64,000 nt of DNA from Sabethes cyaneus (Eukaryota > Arthropoda > Insecta > Diptera > Culicidae). Of this stretch, positions 10,843-22,096 are shown piece after piece. Position numbers and translations under genes: made by a program. The stretch covers positions 199,038,939-199,102,938 of the forward strand of contig NC_071355.1 in NCBI RefSeq assembly GCF_943734655.1. Reading direction: 5' to 3'. Each line of letters opens with the position of its first letter. Position 1 is the stretch's first letter. The notes beneath the pieces are model-generated. The model did no database searches. It worked only from the letters and a program-made list of their open reading frames with translations, and was not told the DNA's origin.

Positions 10843-13800
10843 CTTGAACGTATGAGAAATATACGAGAAATTAGGGACGAGTGATGATATTTTCCCAAAA
10901 GAGAAGAACCTTACCTGGTTCACCATGTCCCAGTAGAATCCGTCCAGCATGGTCTTGCCGACGTGGTGCTGACTGCACAGTGCCGGCCATAGCTGCGACC
11001 GAATCGGCGAATTGGTCGGCCACGAGTTTTCTCTTAGCACTAGTTTGGTTTCACGTTTCTTACCTTGCTGTATGAGTGATTGCACATCTTGAAATGTCTT
11101 CAGATTTGGCTTTTTCCCTGTAATCAAAGGAGAGAATAAAGAAAAAATGTTTTAGTGACGTCCATTGAGGAGATGACAACTTTAATTGCTAGTTGACGTT
11201 ATTCGAGTTTTTTGATAGCTCCAATCAATCAACTCCGGACATTGAATTGGTGCAAAAAATAAAACTAATTCTGTTAATAGATAACAAACACCATGTTCGT
11301 TCTTATTGTCTGAACCGTTACACTGTCGCGTAGTCACGTAGCAATATATACTATCACTTCACTATATCAACAATTTCTTTGTTAGAGCGCAGTGAATAAT
11401 AGATGCGTCGGTAAACATGGCGCAGGAAGCGACAACGACAACGACCGAAGCGGCTAATGACGTACGCAGGCCACTGGCCTCTCAGGTAACGTCATTCAAT
11501 GATATAACCGACAGAATAAGAAAACAACGCTAAAAAACTATCGCAAGAAAAAAGAAAGCTATAGCTATAACCTCTGGCACTGGCACAGCCGATGTAACTT
11601 TACCCATTAAAGAAAAGATTAGTTGCGGAAATTACTACTATTATCACGCGATACAAGCCCTTATCGTCATCGGCAACGTAAACAACAGTCCCCACGATGA
11701 ATGGGTTGTCGATAGCATTCCCGTCGGGTGTGGCGTTTAACCTTTCACAAGGCAAAAAAAAAAACAACAGCTGAACAAATGTCACTTGGTGAAACAGAAA
11801 TGCGGGAAAACCTTTAACAACCAATTTCCCGGCCGGCTGATGACTCAACCAGTAGTTTTCATGAAAGACCTTTTTTATAGTTGTTGAATAGTTCATCAAA
11901 GCTGAGTGGGTTCACTTTGATATTATAGTAGGCGAAGATTACAATTAAATTGTCATATTTGTATAGAAATCAAAATAGATTCTTGACACATAAATTTAAA
12001 TTATGACAAGCGATTAGTCCTAATTGCGAAGGTAAACAAAGCGTATCTGTAGGAAGTAATATATCTTCAATGGTATTCTAACGCCACTCTTTGTGAATGG
12101 AAGCAAAATTTAGACTATCTACACTACATCTATATTCTCCCTCCTAAAATCGAAGTGCTTTTATAGAGGTGAATCATTTCAAACGCTGTCACATGTTTCG
12201 TGTTTAGTATGATTTGGCATTTCATCAAATTGGGTAGGTTTTTCTTTAGTTTACGAAAACCAGTGCTCATTTCAAAAAAACTCATCGCGTCTTTGTCAAT
12301 TGTACGGTCGCCATTATTATTTATCAGGCTAAGTCAGAACAACCAGAAATCGTTTGTGCACCACTTTTAGTCTACTTCTCTATACTTTACGCTACCCCGC
12401 TTCTGTACAGCGTAGTGTCGAAGAAGACCCGAATCTGTTCATTCGGCATCGTTCTCAATAATAATTGGAACTGTGTCCATTCACTTTACAAAGATTGCTC
12501 CGTTTTTCTTCAAAAGTAATGCCGGCCAAAACGCAACAATTAATAGGCATCACTACAGGACCTTGATTGCCGACACTATTTTGTGTCACAATTGAATGCC
12601 CTTAATGTGTGTGGTTTCAACAAGACGGCACAACATGCCACACCGCGCGTGGCTCTGGTCTATGCCGATAAGCCGCAGACGATAAACCAGATGGAAAACA
12701 ACATTCACCACGTTATCGCTGGTATTAAGCCCCCGTTGCTGCAAAAAGTGATCGAACATTGTATTTCCCAGTTGGACTACATCCGAGCCATCCGAGGTAG
12801 TCTTACTTACTTACTTACTTAGGTGACTTTCCGTCCTAAGACAAAGCCTGTAGATCAAAGTTTCTCCATGTAACTCGGTTGAGGGCTACCGCTTTTTAAT
12901 TCCTCGGACACCGAGTACTCTCCGCCAGATCTCGCTCCACCTGGTATAACCATCTTACTCGCAGCGCTCCTGGTCGTCTTGTTCCTACCGGATTTGAGGC
13001 GAACACCATCTTTGCAGAGTAATTGTCCGGCATTCTTGCAACATGCCCTGCCCATCGTATCCGTCCAGCTTTAGCCACCTTCTGGATACTGGGTTCGCCA
13101 TAGAGCTGTGCGAGTTCATGGTTCATCATCCGCCTCCATACTCCGTTCTCCTCGTAGGTCCTCCTTGAGCACAGTCCATGTTTCATGCCCGTAGAGAACA
13201 ACCGGTCTAATAAGCGTCTTGTACAGGGTGCACTTTGTACGGGGACTTTGTCTGCTCGACCGCAATTGCTTGTGAAGCCCATAGTAAGCACGACTTCCGC
13301 CGATAATACGCCTCCGAATTTCACGGCTGGTGTCATTGTCTGCCGTTACCAGTAAACCAAGGTAGACAAATTCATCGACTAGCGCAAACTCATCGCCGTC
13401 GATCAATATACTACTGCCCACCCAAGGTTGTCACATGCCGGAAATCATATTCAGATTAAAATGCCAAAGAATTATCTTTTAAATAAAGCAAAATTCATGT
13501 CTATTAGATTCAATGCTATGATTCCATAAAACAATATGTATAAAAATAAACAACACAAATGCCAACGAATGCCAAGGACCTATCTGGCATTTATGTAATG
13601 TCGAAATTTCTAGAATTACTTGAATTACATGAATGAAGTAAGAAAAGCAGTATTGAATGACCTCGTAGACAGAATCTCGTGGATCTGCAAGCAGTCCGTC
13701 ACACTCCGTATAACAAATAATAAGACTTTTAAAGTTTTTGTTTCCCCCCTTTTGAAATTGGCTTTAAAAATCGGGGGGCAAAACAATTAGTAAGACGTGA

Positions 13801-16800
13801 TTAATTTTTTATTACCACCTCCTCGACATATCTATCTTGGTCTACAGAGTTTGACAGTACCCCCATTAAACTGGACCCCTCGATATTGTATCCCAAACAA
13901 CAATGGCCGTCGCATTGATTTTCTATGAAGTGATCTCCCGCCCAGTGTTTTTGACGTTTCGAAATCAGTCACGGAAAGATGGCGACGTGCCAGGAAATCG
14001 TTTGAAATCAATTGCATAAAGCCCTTCTAGTACGAAAAAGAAGTGGCAGCACGAATAATGCGAAAACCGAGTAACGATAAAAAAAATCGATTTTGACTCT
14101 TATTTGGTTTTCGCATGGAAAACAATCCCGATCAAATGAAAATAACAAATTTATAACAGGATAAGTTTAGAACTCATAACAAGTTTTTTATAACAAAATC
14201 CTCTTTGTGTTTTGCTGTAAACTTGGTCTCGTTAATACTTAAAATAACAAAAATTGTAACAAAATTCGCTCTAGGCGTATCACAAATACATCAAATTATG
14301 GTATTATTTATGGTTATTTGATATATTTCTTGGTATAAAAAAACCTTTCATTTGACAGGAACCATTATCACGGTGTTCAAAATACCGTTATTAAAAAATA
14401 AAATAGGCCATTTAAACGGAAAATGCCAGTTGGTTTGTATTGCCATCCTACACCTCTGAGCCAATTTTTAAAAAAATCGATCGACGAATTTTTGAGTTAC
14501 GCCCTTTTGAAGTTATAAAGGGCAGATAAAGCTCATATAAAGTAAATAAAAATATTCAATGACACTTCCAAAATGAACGTAAATCACAGCCGGTATTGAT
14601 TTTTATGCAACATATGCTCATTGCCAACCATTTTAAAGGTTTTACGCTGTATTGGGATTAACCGGAAATGTTCCGGATTAAGTTATTGCTGTAGAATATA
14701 GCCAGTATCGAACATGAACAAATACTTATCATGCGACACCGCAAATTACGCCAGAATTTAAAAACTAAATCACTGACAGTCAGATCAACTACCTAGCACT
14801 ACGTTGGTTATATCTGGACAAGTTCCGGGGACTTCGGAGAACACCCAGACGAGTGGCCAATTTCGTCCATAAACAAAAGCTTATCGTGCAGCACCTTAAA
14901 TAACACTAGAATTCAATAACTAGATCAATGGAAGCCAAATCTGCTATCTAGGGTCAGGTTTAGTCATATCTGGACATATTTGGGGAGCTCCTGAAACCCC
15001 TAGGAAATGACCAATTTCGGACATGGACAAAAACTCATTATATGACACCTTAAATCACACTAAAACTTTTAAAATAGATTCAAGTAAGCCAAATTGAGTA
15101 CCAAGAACTACAATGGCCAATTCCGAACATGTCTTTATTATCAAAAATGTACCACATTGTTTTATTGACTTCCCAGGGGTTCCCGGAGTCCCCCAAATAT
15201 GTCCAGATATGACCAAATCTGATCGTAGATAGCAGATTTGGCTTCCATTGATCTAGTTATTGAATTCTAGTGTGATTTAAGGTATCGCACGATAAGTTTT
15301 TGTTCACGAACGAAATTGGCCACTCGTCTGGGTGTTCCCGGAAGTCCCCGGAACTTGTCCAGATATAACCAAGGTGGTGCTAGGTAGTTGGTCTGATTGT
15401 CAGTGATCTAGTTTTCAAATTCTGGCGTAATTTGAGGTGTCGCATGATAAGTATTTGTTCATGTTCGATACTGGCTATTTTCCACAGCAATAGCTTAATC
15501 CGGAACATTTCCGGTTAGTCCCAATACAGCGTAAAGCACCTAAAATGGTTGGCAATGGTCATATGTTGCATACAAATCAATACCGGTTATGATTTACGTT
15601 CATTATGGAAGTGTCATTGAAGATTTTCATTTACTTTATATGAGCAATCTGCCCTATAAAACTTCAAAAGGGCGTAACTCAAAAATTCGTCGATCGGTTT
15701 TTTTAAAAATTGGCTCAGAGGTGTAGGACGGCAATACAAACCAACTGGCATTTTCCGTTTAAATGGCCTATTTTATTTTTTAATAACGGTATTTTGAACA
15801 CCGTGATTATGTGATTAATCGCCTTAAAAGTGAAATACGAAATTTATTTTCTCACTTATTCAAGATACAGGTTTGATGCGTTCAGCAAAGAAGCCAATAC
15901 AAACAACTTTGTCAAAGACATCATAGCTATATCTCTTCATATAAATTAACTATGAAGCGATATTTGTGGATAAATCCTTAAAAACAGTTTTTTGTGTCCC
16001 TAACTTATGCTGGTCAATTTTTACATGTACATAGTGTTCTACAAAGGTATTTGTCTTACTTAAATCCACGTTTTAGTGGAACATAATTATACGTTATTTT
16101 CTAAATTTTCCGAGATATTGAGTATTTAATATTTTAGCTCAAATATTTCTTAAAGTGGAGGGTTTTTTTTTCTAATTCCTGTCGTAATAAGCAAAGCCAT
16201 TCTAATTTTCATCATTTGTTGGATGGATTTAATGAACACTCCAAAAGTTCTTGTGCTGATTTGACTAAAACACACATACCTTCCGATTCGTGAACTTTGA
16301 AATCACTGAAAAGCGACTATTAAAGCATATTATTGAAATTACGCAACTGACTTTATTTCTAAAATTCGTCGTACCGTTTTAAAATCCGTCCATCAACATT
16401 TTTCATCGTCCGAACTAAAAATCACAACAATGTTTACGAAGCTAACGCGCATGTATTTGTGTAGGACGGCATGACAAATGTTATTCTACAAAATTTCTGC
16501 AGGTCAGGCAAAATTTCTGCAGACAATGTCTTGCGTGAGTTATTTTCATTAATGAATGACGGAAATTAAAACGATTAGTCGACATTGTCTTCTTCATCGC
16601 ACGAAAAAACGTAGGAAATTTGGCTGGTAGGACTTCGATAATGATAAAAAGCATTTAAATAGATCTCAGCTCACTTTGATTGAGCTTAAAAGTACAACCA
16701 AAATCCTGTAAAAGCAAGTATCATCTGTCTGTACCTGATTGTATCCTCAAAAATTACAGTTATTTTAAAAAGTGCTTTTCAAGTGCTTTTCACATACAAA

Positions 16801-19800
16801 TCATTATATTTCGACAACCATAAGAGATAGATAGTTACTATATTCGACAAAGTTACTTACTTTAGTATATTCTACAACACGTATTTTTGGTCCGCATTTA
16901 AAACTATTTCTTTTTTTAACACCCTAATATGTAGAAACATGACCACCAGATCTTTAGATCTAATAATGCAAAAAAAGAACATAATTTATAAGTAAACTTG
17001 GCATACTTTGCGCAAAATTTTTTCCCCGATTATATCAGTTTTCCAATTATATCATTGACCAAACTGGTGTTTTTAGTCTTTGACCTTGAAATGCGGTTAG
17101 GCATTAATATTAATAATTTTTATGAAACGATGGTTCTACAATTGATGGAGGGACGGTAGGGGAAAGTAATGAAAATTTTTTGGCAATGGATGGGAAAGAG
17201 TGGAAAGGAAGGGAGGGGGGGGTAAATAGGTAGCTACGCTTAACAAGTTGTCGTTGTGCCTCCTACCTGTTGTCCAATGCCCACTCGAAGCCTATGCCAC
17301 TGACGCAAACTTATGGCAAACAGCCGCATTCCATTTTTCCACGACACACGCAAACGCACAGCCTTGTAGCGTCTTTCTGCATAGTTCGCTCACGAGGCAT
17401 TTTGCATAGTTCTTTTCTTCTTCATTTTACACCCTAGATTTTACACGCGGGTGGGGCTGCAATGAAGAACACACTCGTAAAAACTCTTCGCAGTGCGCGA
17501 ATAAATAAAAATGAGAGTCCGACAGGGATGGTTATGCCGGTGTATTCATTAGAACGAGTACACGTGTAGAAAAAGATTAGACCACACGAGTTTGGGCTTT
17601 GTTTGCAACATTGACCGGTAGACTCGTTTTATGTTTGCTGATTTTACGGCAGCGTACGATTCTGTCAAACGAAATGAGCTGTAGCAGAAACTCGTTAAAC
17701 TAATTCGTATCACACTGGATGAGACAAAATCATGCGTTAGAATAGCGGGTGAGCTACTGTTCAACATTGCCTTGGACGGTACAAGGAACGGGACTATCAT
17801 CACGAGGTCTCACAGGTTTCTTAGTTTTGCGGATGGCGTTAGTATCATCAGAGAGTCAATACCATCCGTAGAGCACTGGAACAGGCCTTTAGATTTTTAA
17901 ATGGTGTTCGAGCAGATTAGAAAACGGCAGTCCAGCACTAGAGGAGCATAATTTGTTCGACGCGGGATCGATAACGGACTGTCACCGTAAAATAAGTAAG
18001 TGGTACAAACATTGAAATTCGATCCGGAAATCAGTTATTAGCACACAATACCAAGCCACTTCTTGTGACGCTCTTAATCTTAGATTTTTAATGACACCCT
18101 ACCTTCCCGTAAACAGATAAATAAGTAAAAAGCTGATTGTTAATGAAAGTATGCCAAAAAGGCATTTATGTTTCTTCGGGATAAAACTCCCATAGCAGAC
18201 CAAATAAGTGACGTATCTACAAGTGAATAGTTTCTATAAAGATGTGACCTACTGAGGTTTGTCAGTTATCATTTACCGTTATCAGAACATTTCAAAAGTT
18301 GAAACCTCGTGTTTTTTCTAATCGCTCACTAGCAATCTTGCGGTAAGACGACAAGGTGCCTTGTCGTTACAGTCGCCCAAATGGTGCAGAAGAAGGAAGA
18401 AGGCGATTTTTCTAACACGACTAACACCACTTACAGCTATATAGTTTTCCGAAGTTATCTGTCCATATGTTTCTATACTTTAAAGTAGCTTGAGTAGTAG
18501 ATTCAAGGATGCTACTGATAAAGTGGTGACACTAAGGTAAAGATATGTGAATGCCAGAGTAAAACATTTTTCGTGCGACGAAGAAGTAAACGTTTCAATT
18601 TCCGTCATTCATAAAATGAAAACAACTCACGCAACGCGTTGTTATTATTCTGCAGCCGGGAAAACTTGCAAGACCTGCAGAAATTTTGCAGAATAACACT
18701 TGTCATCCCGTCCTACACAAATACATGCGCGCTAGCTTCGTAAACATTATTGTTATTTTTAGTTCGAACGATGAAAAATGATGATGGACAGATTTTAAAA
18801 CGGTACGACGAATTTAAGATATAAACTCAGTTGTGTAATGTCAATAAAATGCTTTAATAATCGCTTTTTAGTGAATACAAGGGGCACAGATCGGAAGATA
18901 AAGGTGTTTGAGTCAAATCTGCAGCATAACTTTTAGAGTAGTCATTAAATCCACATAAGAAATGATGAAAATTAGAGTGGCTTTCCTTACTACGACGGGA
19001 ATTAGAAATAAACCCTACATAAAAGAAAAACAGATGCTATTAAACTAAAATTGGCGTTATTTATGTGTGTTTATGATAAACTTCAACGACTTTTTTCAAC
19101 TTTCAATCGTGGCTAATCATCAATAGTATACCAACCATCTGCTTCCACATACTTCCTGTTCATTTTGTAGAATCACGTAAAATGTACAACTATAAAATTA
19201 CTTGGTTTGACAAAAAAACTAAGTAAGTTGTGAGTTTCTCAATTTTAGGGCTTTTTATAGAATGTTTCGTTTTGGCTTTGTACCGATAAGTTCCACCATT
19301 GCACGATGACGAAACGATAACCATTCAATCGGCCAAAAAAATTCATCACAAGCCTTTTTTTATTCCTCAGGATAATGGATTTACGAATCAATCAACTGTT
19401 ATATCTATTTGGCCTGACCGGGAGTCACCGGAATTATCATTTCATTCGAAACAATTAGCGACCCCGTATAAAAATAACACCGCGTGCTGCTAAACATTCC
19501 GTCACGATTGTCGGCCGAAATTTATCATGCCTGTTGTTTGTCCAGTTGTATACGTCACAGACAGCACGAGCGTTTAGCGTCCATCTACCGAACAATGGTA
19601 CACGATGCCCCCGCAGACCGTGACTCCAGTAACTTACTGTAACTCTGATGCAGCGAAACCGTGACCAGAAGCCGTCATAAATCAAAACAAGGTACAGTAG
19701 AATTAGTTCCGGTATAGTTACCTGACGTCAACAAGTTCAGATCAAAGCAGGTGCATTTATGGAAGTCCGCCGACTGTAAATACTGCAACTCCAGATACAA

Positions 19801-19881
19801 ATCACAATCCGGATCAATGTAAACCGATGCCCGCTTGCTGAGATTTTCCAACGAAATGCCTTCTGGCGTTTTAGCAACCAT
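10638..19881 (-). CDS. TBC1D24/skywalker-like TBC-domain protein, 5' part of gene
   Basis: Proteins of this family (Drosophila Skywalker, vertebrate TBC1D24) have an N-terminal Rab-GAP-like TBC domain and a C-terminal TLDc domain; they bind phosphoinositides and act in synaptic vesicle traffic. Three coding exons are seen: 19722-19881 (53 codons plus 1 nt), 10915-11117 and 10638-10842, together 189 codons plus 1 nt. Splice phases fit: phase 1 between exons 1 and 2, phase 0 between 2 and 3, phase 1 out of exon 3. TBC hallmarks are IRSQLW (the RxxxW motif), KTMLDGFYWDMVNQ, ELPEKPIMLPPFVDSTHCLP, and YACPDITYSPTLYPI. The rest of the TBC domain and all of TLDc would lie beyond an intron longer than 10.6 kb, to the left of position 1. 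The family call is from recognised conserved text, not a search. Confidence 0.85.
10915..11117 (-). CDS. TBC1D24/skywalker-like gene, coding exon 2
   Basis: Acceptor CTCTCCTTTGATTACAG/GG with a good pyrimidine tract; donor AACCAG/GTAAGG. 203 bp, completing a split Gly codon and ending in phase 0. Encodes KKPNLKTFQDVQSLIQQG, KKRETKLVLRENSWP, IRSQLWPALCSQHHVGK and MLDGFYWDMVNQ, the beginning of the TBC domain. Confidence 0.85.
11118..12562. other. Intron 1 sequence, left part
   Basis: Non-coding sequence between coding exons 2 and 1. A minus-strand 99-codon open frame at 11600-11899 has no recognised domain. A segment near 12400-12540 may be decayed N-terminal transposase sequence belonging to the mariner remnant that follows, but I cannot support a frame there. 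Confidence 0.4.
12563..13475 (+). pseudogene. Tc1/mariner-superfamily transposase remnant, split by an RTE LINE
   Basis: Cut-and-paste transposase C-terminal half. The frame near 12598-12643 reads VWFQQDGTTCHTAR, the block around the second catalytic Asp. After a frameshift and internal deletion comes YADKPQTINQMENNIHHVI and LQKVIEHCISQLDYIRAIRG up to 12802. The end of the same protein, HMPEIIF, resumes at 13433 on the far side of the RTE at 12803-13423. Non-functional: frameshifted, deleted, interrupted and truncated at the N-terminus. It lies in intron 1 of the TBC1D24-like gene. Confidence 0.75.
12803..13423 (-). mobile_element. 5'-truncated RTE-like non-LTR retrotransposon
   Basis: Minus-strand frames read EFVYLGLLVTADNDTSREIR, AYYGLHKQLRSS, LYKTLIRPVVLYGHETWTVL and RIRWAGHVARMPDN, the region C-terminal to the reverse transcriptase in insect RTE-like elements, with at least one frameshift between the two halves. 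The 3' end has AGGCTTTGTCTTAGGACGG followed by an (AAGT)n tail at 12803-12821. Flanked by an imperfect 9-bp repeat, GAGGTAGTC (12794-12802) and AAGGTTGTC (13424-13432), the likely target-site duplication. RTE is the closest clade I can name; the exact clade was not tested. Confidence 0.75.
13476..14368. other. Intron 1 sequence between elements
   Basis: AT-rich, no gene seen. The stretch near 13741-13790 (C-run, then GAAATTGG, then AAAAATCGGGGGGCAAAA) resembles 37757-37808, suggesting a shared dispersed fragment. Confidence 0.4.
14369..15805. mobile_element. Foldback-type element with about 640-bp inverted arms
   Basis: Left arm 14369-15008 and right arm 15168-15805 are inverted copies around a roughly 160-bp spacer. 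Ends are CACGGTGTTCAAAATACCG, and both ends abut the direct repeat ATTAT (14364-14368 and 15806-15810). The arms contain tandem units of about 155 bp beginning near 14709, 14864 and 15018, each running from a CGNACATGRAC-like start through a TATCTGGACA block to GTGGCCAATTTCG-type text. No coding frame. Tandem repeats inside long inverted arms are the hallmark of Foldback elements. Confidence 0.8.
16160..19015. mobile_element. 2.9-kb element with about 455-bp terminal inverted repeats
   Basis: The left arm (about 16160-16615) is the reverse complement of about 18563-19015 at high but clearly diverged identity. Shared blocks include TCTAATTCCYGTCGTA, AATTCGTCGTACCGTTTTAA and GCATGTATTTGTGTAGGACG. 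Outer ends read AGGGTTT; no target-site duplication is obvious. The 1.9-kb centre has no recognisable transposase, only an RTE reverse-transcriptase scrap and AT-rich sequence, so this copy is non-autonomous or gutted. Confidence 0.7.
17605..17965 (+). pseudogene. RTE-like reverse transcriptase fragment
   Basis: The frame reads FADFTAAYDSVKRNELxQKLV, then IRITLDETKSCVRIAGE, LLFNIALDGTRNGTIIT and FLSFADGVSIIRE: RT blocks with the first catalytic Asp kept, but the FADD box altered to FADG and the RQGD region lost by an internal deletion. Stops and deletions make it non-functional. It lies in the loop of the long-TIR element. Confidence 0.7.
19016..19721. other. Intron 1 sequence adjacent to exon 1
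   Basis: No further gene or repeat recognised. The intron's donor (GTAACT) is at 19721-19716 on the minus strand. Confidence 0.4.
19722..19881 (-). CDS. TBC1D24/skywalker-like gene, coding exon 1 with start codon
   Basis: Starts at ATG 19881-19879 in good context (A at -3, G at +4) with MVAKTPEGISLENLSKRASV, continues through YIDPDCDLYLELQYLQSADF and ends ...LLTS plus one base at donor TCAG/GTAACT. The phase-1 end joins exactly with exon 2 to form a Gly codon (LLTS-G-KKPN). There is no stop across the joint. Identification rests on this join and on intact coding sequence; the N-terminal segment is less conserved in the family than the TBC core. Confidence 0.7.
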
Positions 19882-20389
19882 GATGCTGCTGTACTGAAGC
19901 TGTCACTATGATGTGGTCCAGAAACGCACGAAACTGTGTCGGTTGAAGGTAAACAAACAACAATATTTTTCTTCACTTCTTGCCAACAAGCTGGCAGCAG
20001 AACTTCTTTTCGTTTTTGCGTTACTGAATAACCAGCAATAGACACAATAAATCACTCATCTCACGGCCAAAAATAGCACAACAAATTTTTGCACTTCTCT
20101 TTATTCCTTGCGTCAGTAGACTCACTTTTCCCAAAACAACTACTGTATACTCGAATTGATCGATTATTTTTTACACTAGATCAGCCCAAATATTCATACT
20201 ACACACCGTGAACACTAGAAACATCATCTATACGAACTTTTTGCGCCAAACTCATTAATTAGATCGTCGATACAGGCGTAACTGCCGACGTGACTGTCGA
20301 CAGGATCCTAAAATCGATCGAACCACCAAATGAAGAGCGTAGCACTAGCTTTCATCATGAGATGGTGTGAACAGAAAGATCAAACTCAC
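19882..20389 (-). other. Putative 5' UTR intron and start of exon 1
   Basis: A possible acceptor (CTTCAACCGACACAG, exon starting at 19933) lies 52 bp upstream of the ATG. A strong donor GTGAGT sits at 20389-20384 on the minus strand. Together they would remove about 456 bp of 5' UTR. Prediction only. Confidence 0.35.
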
Positions 20390-20570
20390 GCGTTTCGCGT
20401 ACTTTTCTGCGAACATTAACGAATCAACAATTAACCGCCGTGGCGAGGCGCCGCGTCAAGTACACGAGACAGCACCTATATAGCTGTGCAGTATGTGGAA
20501 AGTTGTCGCGTTTACGGATTTAAGGTCTACCAAGAACACGTCCGTTCGAATTCGCCGGCTGATCTCGACT
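20390..20570 (-). other. Putative non-coding first exon of the TBC1D24-like gene
   Basis: Bounded by the predicted initiator at 20570 and by donor ACGC/GTGAGT at 20390/20389. Non-coding. Inferred from signals only. Confidence 0.35.
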
Positions 20571-20572
20571 GA
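20538..20572 (-). promoter_or_regulatory. Inr + DPE core promoter candidate
   Basis: On the minus strand TCAGTC matches the arthropod initiator TCAGTY with A+1 at 20570. GGACGT matches the downstream promoter element RGWYVT and starts exactly at +28 (20543). No TATA box stands at -30. Correct spacing of both elements, upstream of a good coding exon on the same strand, makes this a plausible TATA-less start site. Confidence 0.5.
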
Positions 20573-21469
20573 GTACCTAGCGATGGGCGACTGCCACTAC
20601 ATACTGTGTATAGCTTTAACACAGACAGCCAATGATAGTGCCCGAACAGGCACCGGCAGGGTTGCCCAGGAGGAGGAGCAGAAGGAGTAGGAGTGGCGGA
20701 GCGTGATAATTGAAAGATGATTTCAATTGAAACCGGCCAAATCGAGAGCTCACTGCCGGTTGCAATAGAGCTGGTGCGAACCAATACACTAGTATCGCCT
20801 TGACAAATAAACGCGCAGCTCGCGAATGGAAGCGAATCGTTGCTGGCAGACTGATAGACGGGGAGAGAAAGAGTGATACGAATGTAAACAAACAATTCGT
20901 CACGGGTGGCGGCGGCGTGATCGGGCGGCTGTGCGCGATCATACCGAGGAGGTTGCGGAGGTTGCGCACTATGGACACGTTTGTTTATTACAGAAGAAGG
21001 TGATTAGATTAGCCGGCGAGCAATTAACCACAGTGGAAATATGCTTGCAGCGCTTTTTTCGAAATGAGGATGAAGATGAATTGGGACATTGATTTAGCTA
21101 TGTTTACCATACTATGGGTTAGGAAATCGTATATAATGACGACACGGATTAAAAGCAAAGCTGGTTGTGGAAAAATACAGACCACGAAGTTTTGCTCAGA
21201 GCCATTCAATATAAGCGAATGGAAATTACGCATGCAAATTCGCTGGTTGGTTGCTTGCACTGCCATTATACCTATAACAAAACGATTTCACACTAAATAA
21301 TGCGCATAAACTGTCCTACCTCCATCCGCCATTAGTTACATTAGAATATATAACTATTTAGATCTGAACAGGGCGGAAAAACTTAAAGTAGTTCGTGACC
21401 ACAATCAAACCCAACTTTAAGGCTATCCTAACCCAAAACAATTTCTTTTGCGGAATTGAAACCAACTAA
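20573..21469. other. GC-richer upstream region, then AT-rich spacer
   Basis: 20600-21000 is relatively CpG-rich and includes GGCGGCGGCGTG near 20910, as expected near a promoter. Open frames here have no recognisable product. Confidence 0.35.
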
Positions 21470-21605
21470 AAGTTTGCGAAAACTCTTCAACGGCGTCAAG
21501 CGTTTTGTTTAATCTCAATAAAACTGATTCGATTAACTGCAACGAGTGCGGAGTTCCGCAGGGTGGAAATTTACAATCGTTTCTCACCTTCATATATATT
21601 TTACC
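21470..21605 (+). pseudogene. LINE reverse transcriptase scrap (VPQG block)
   Basis: The frame reads DSINCNECGVPQGGNLQSFL followed by TFIYILP, matching the SGVPQGSNLGPLLF block of Jockey-type reverse transcriptases. Only this block is identifiable. Confidence 0.55.
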
Positions 21606-22096
21606 TGTACTTGTAAGTGCATTTCGGCTGCGCTGGTGTAAACAATAAAATTAAAGACCGTCCTGACCGACTGAAAGACTGCCGACGGAAAGAAGAATTC
21701 ACGAAATGAAAGTGGTTCGGAGGCAGTGCCAATGCGATACTCGATGAATCCCTCACAAAGCTGCAGGAAGAGATGGAGGCCAAGAAGAAGGCCATAAAAA
21801 TAGGTGTATTCTGCGTAAAAAACGGTTCGAAATAGAGCGAGCGCTGAGAGAGAAACAGCTCCACGTCGAAAGAGAACATCGCGAGATGAAGTTGCAGCGA
21901 GAACAGTAGTTTAAGGCACGTGAGTTTCTGCAGAAGCAGGAAATACATATTCAGCGCTGGAGGTAGAAGAAGAACAATTTCTGCAAGAGCGGAATAATCT
22001 ACTGGAAAAATTTGATGCGGCGAAAGTGGCAAATTATGCCAAGATGAGCGAAGAAGATAATGTAGGAGGAACGACTCAGACGGTGATCACGATGAG

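Noticed and set aside
21300..21640. 5' LTR of the BEL/Pao element
   Set aside because: No match to sequence near 31610-31900 could be found by eye, and a LINE RT scrap occupies 21470-21605.
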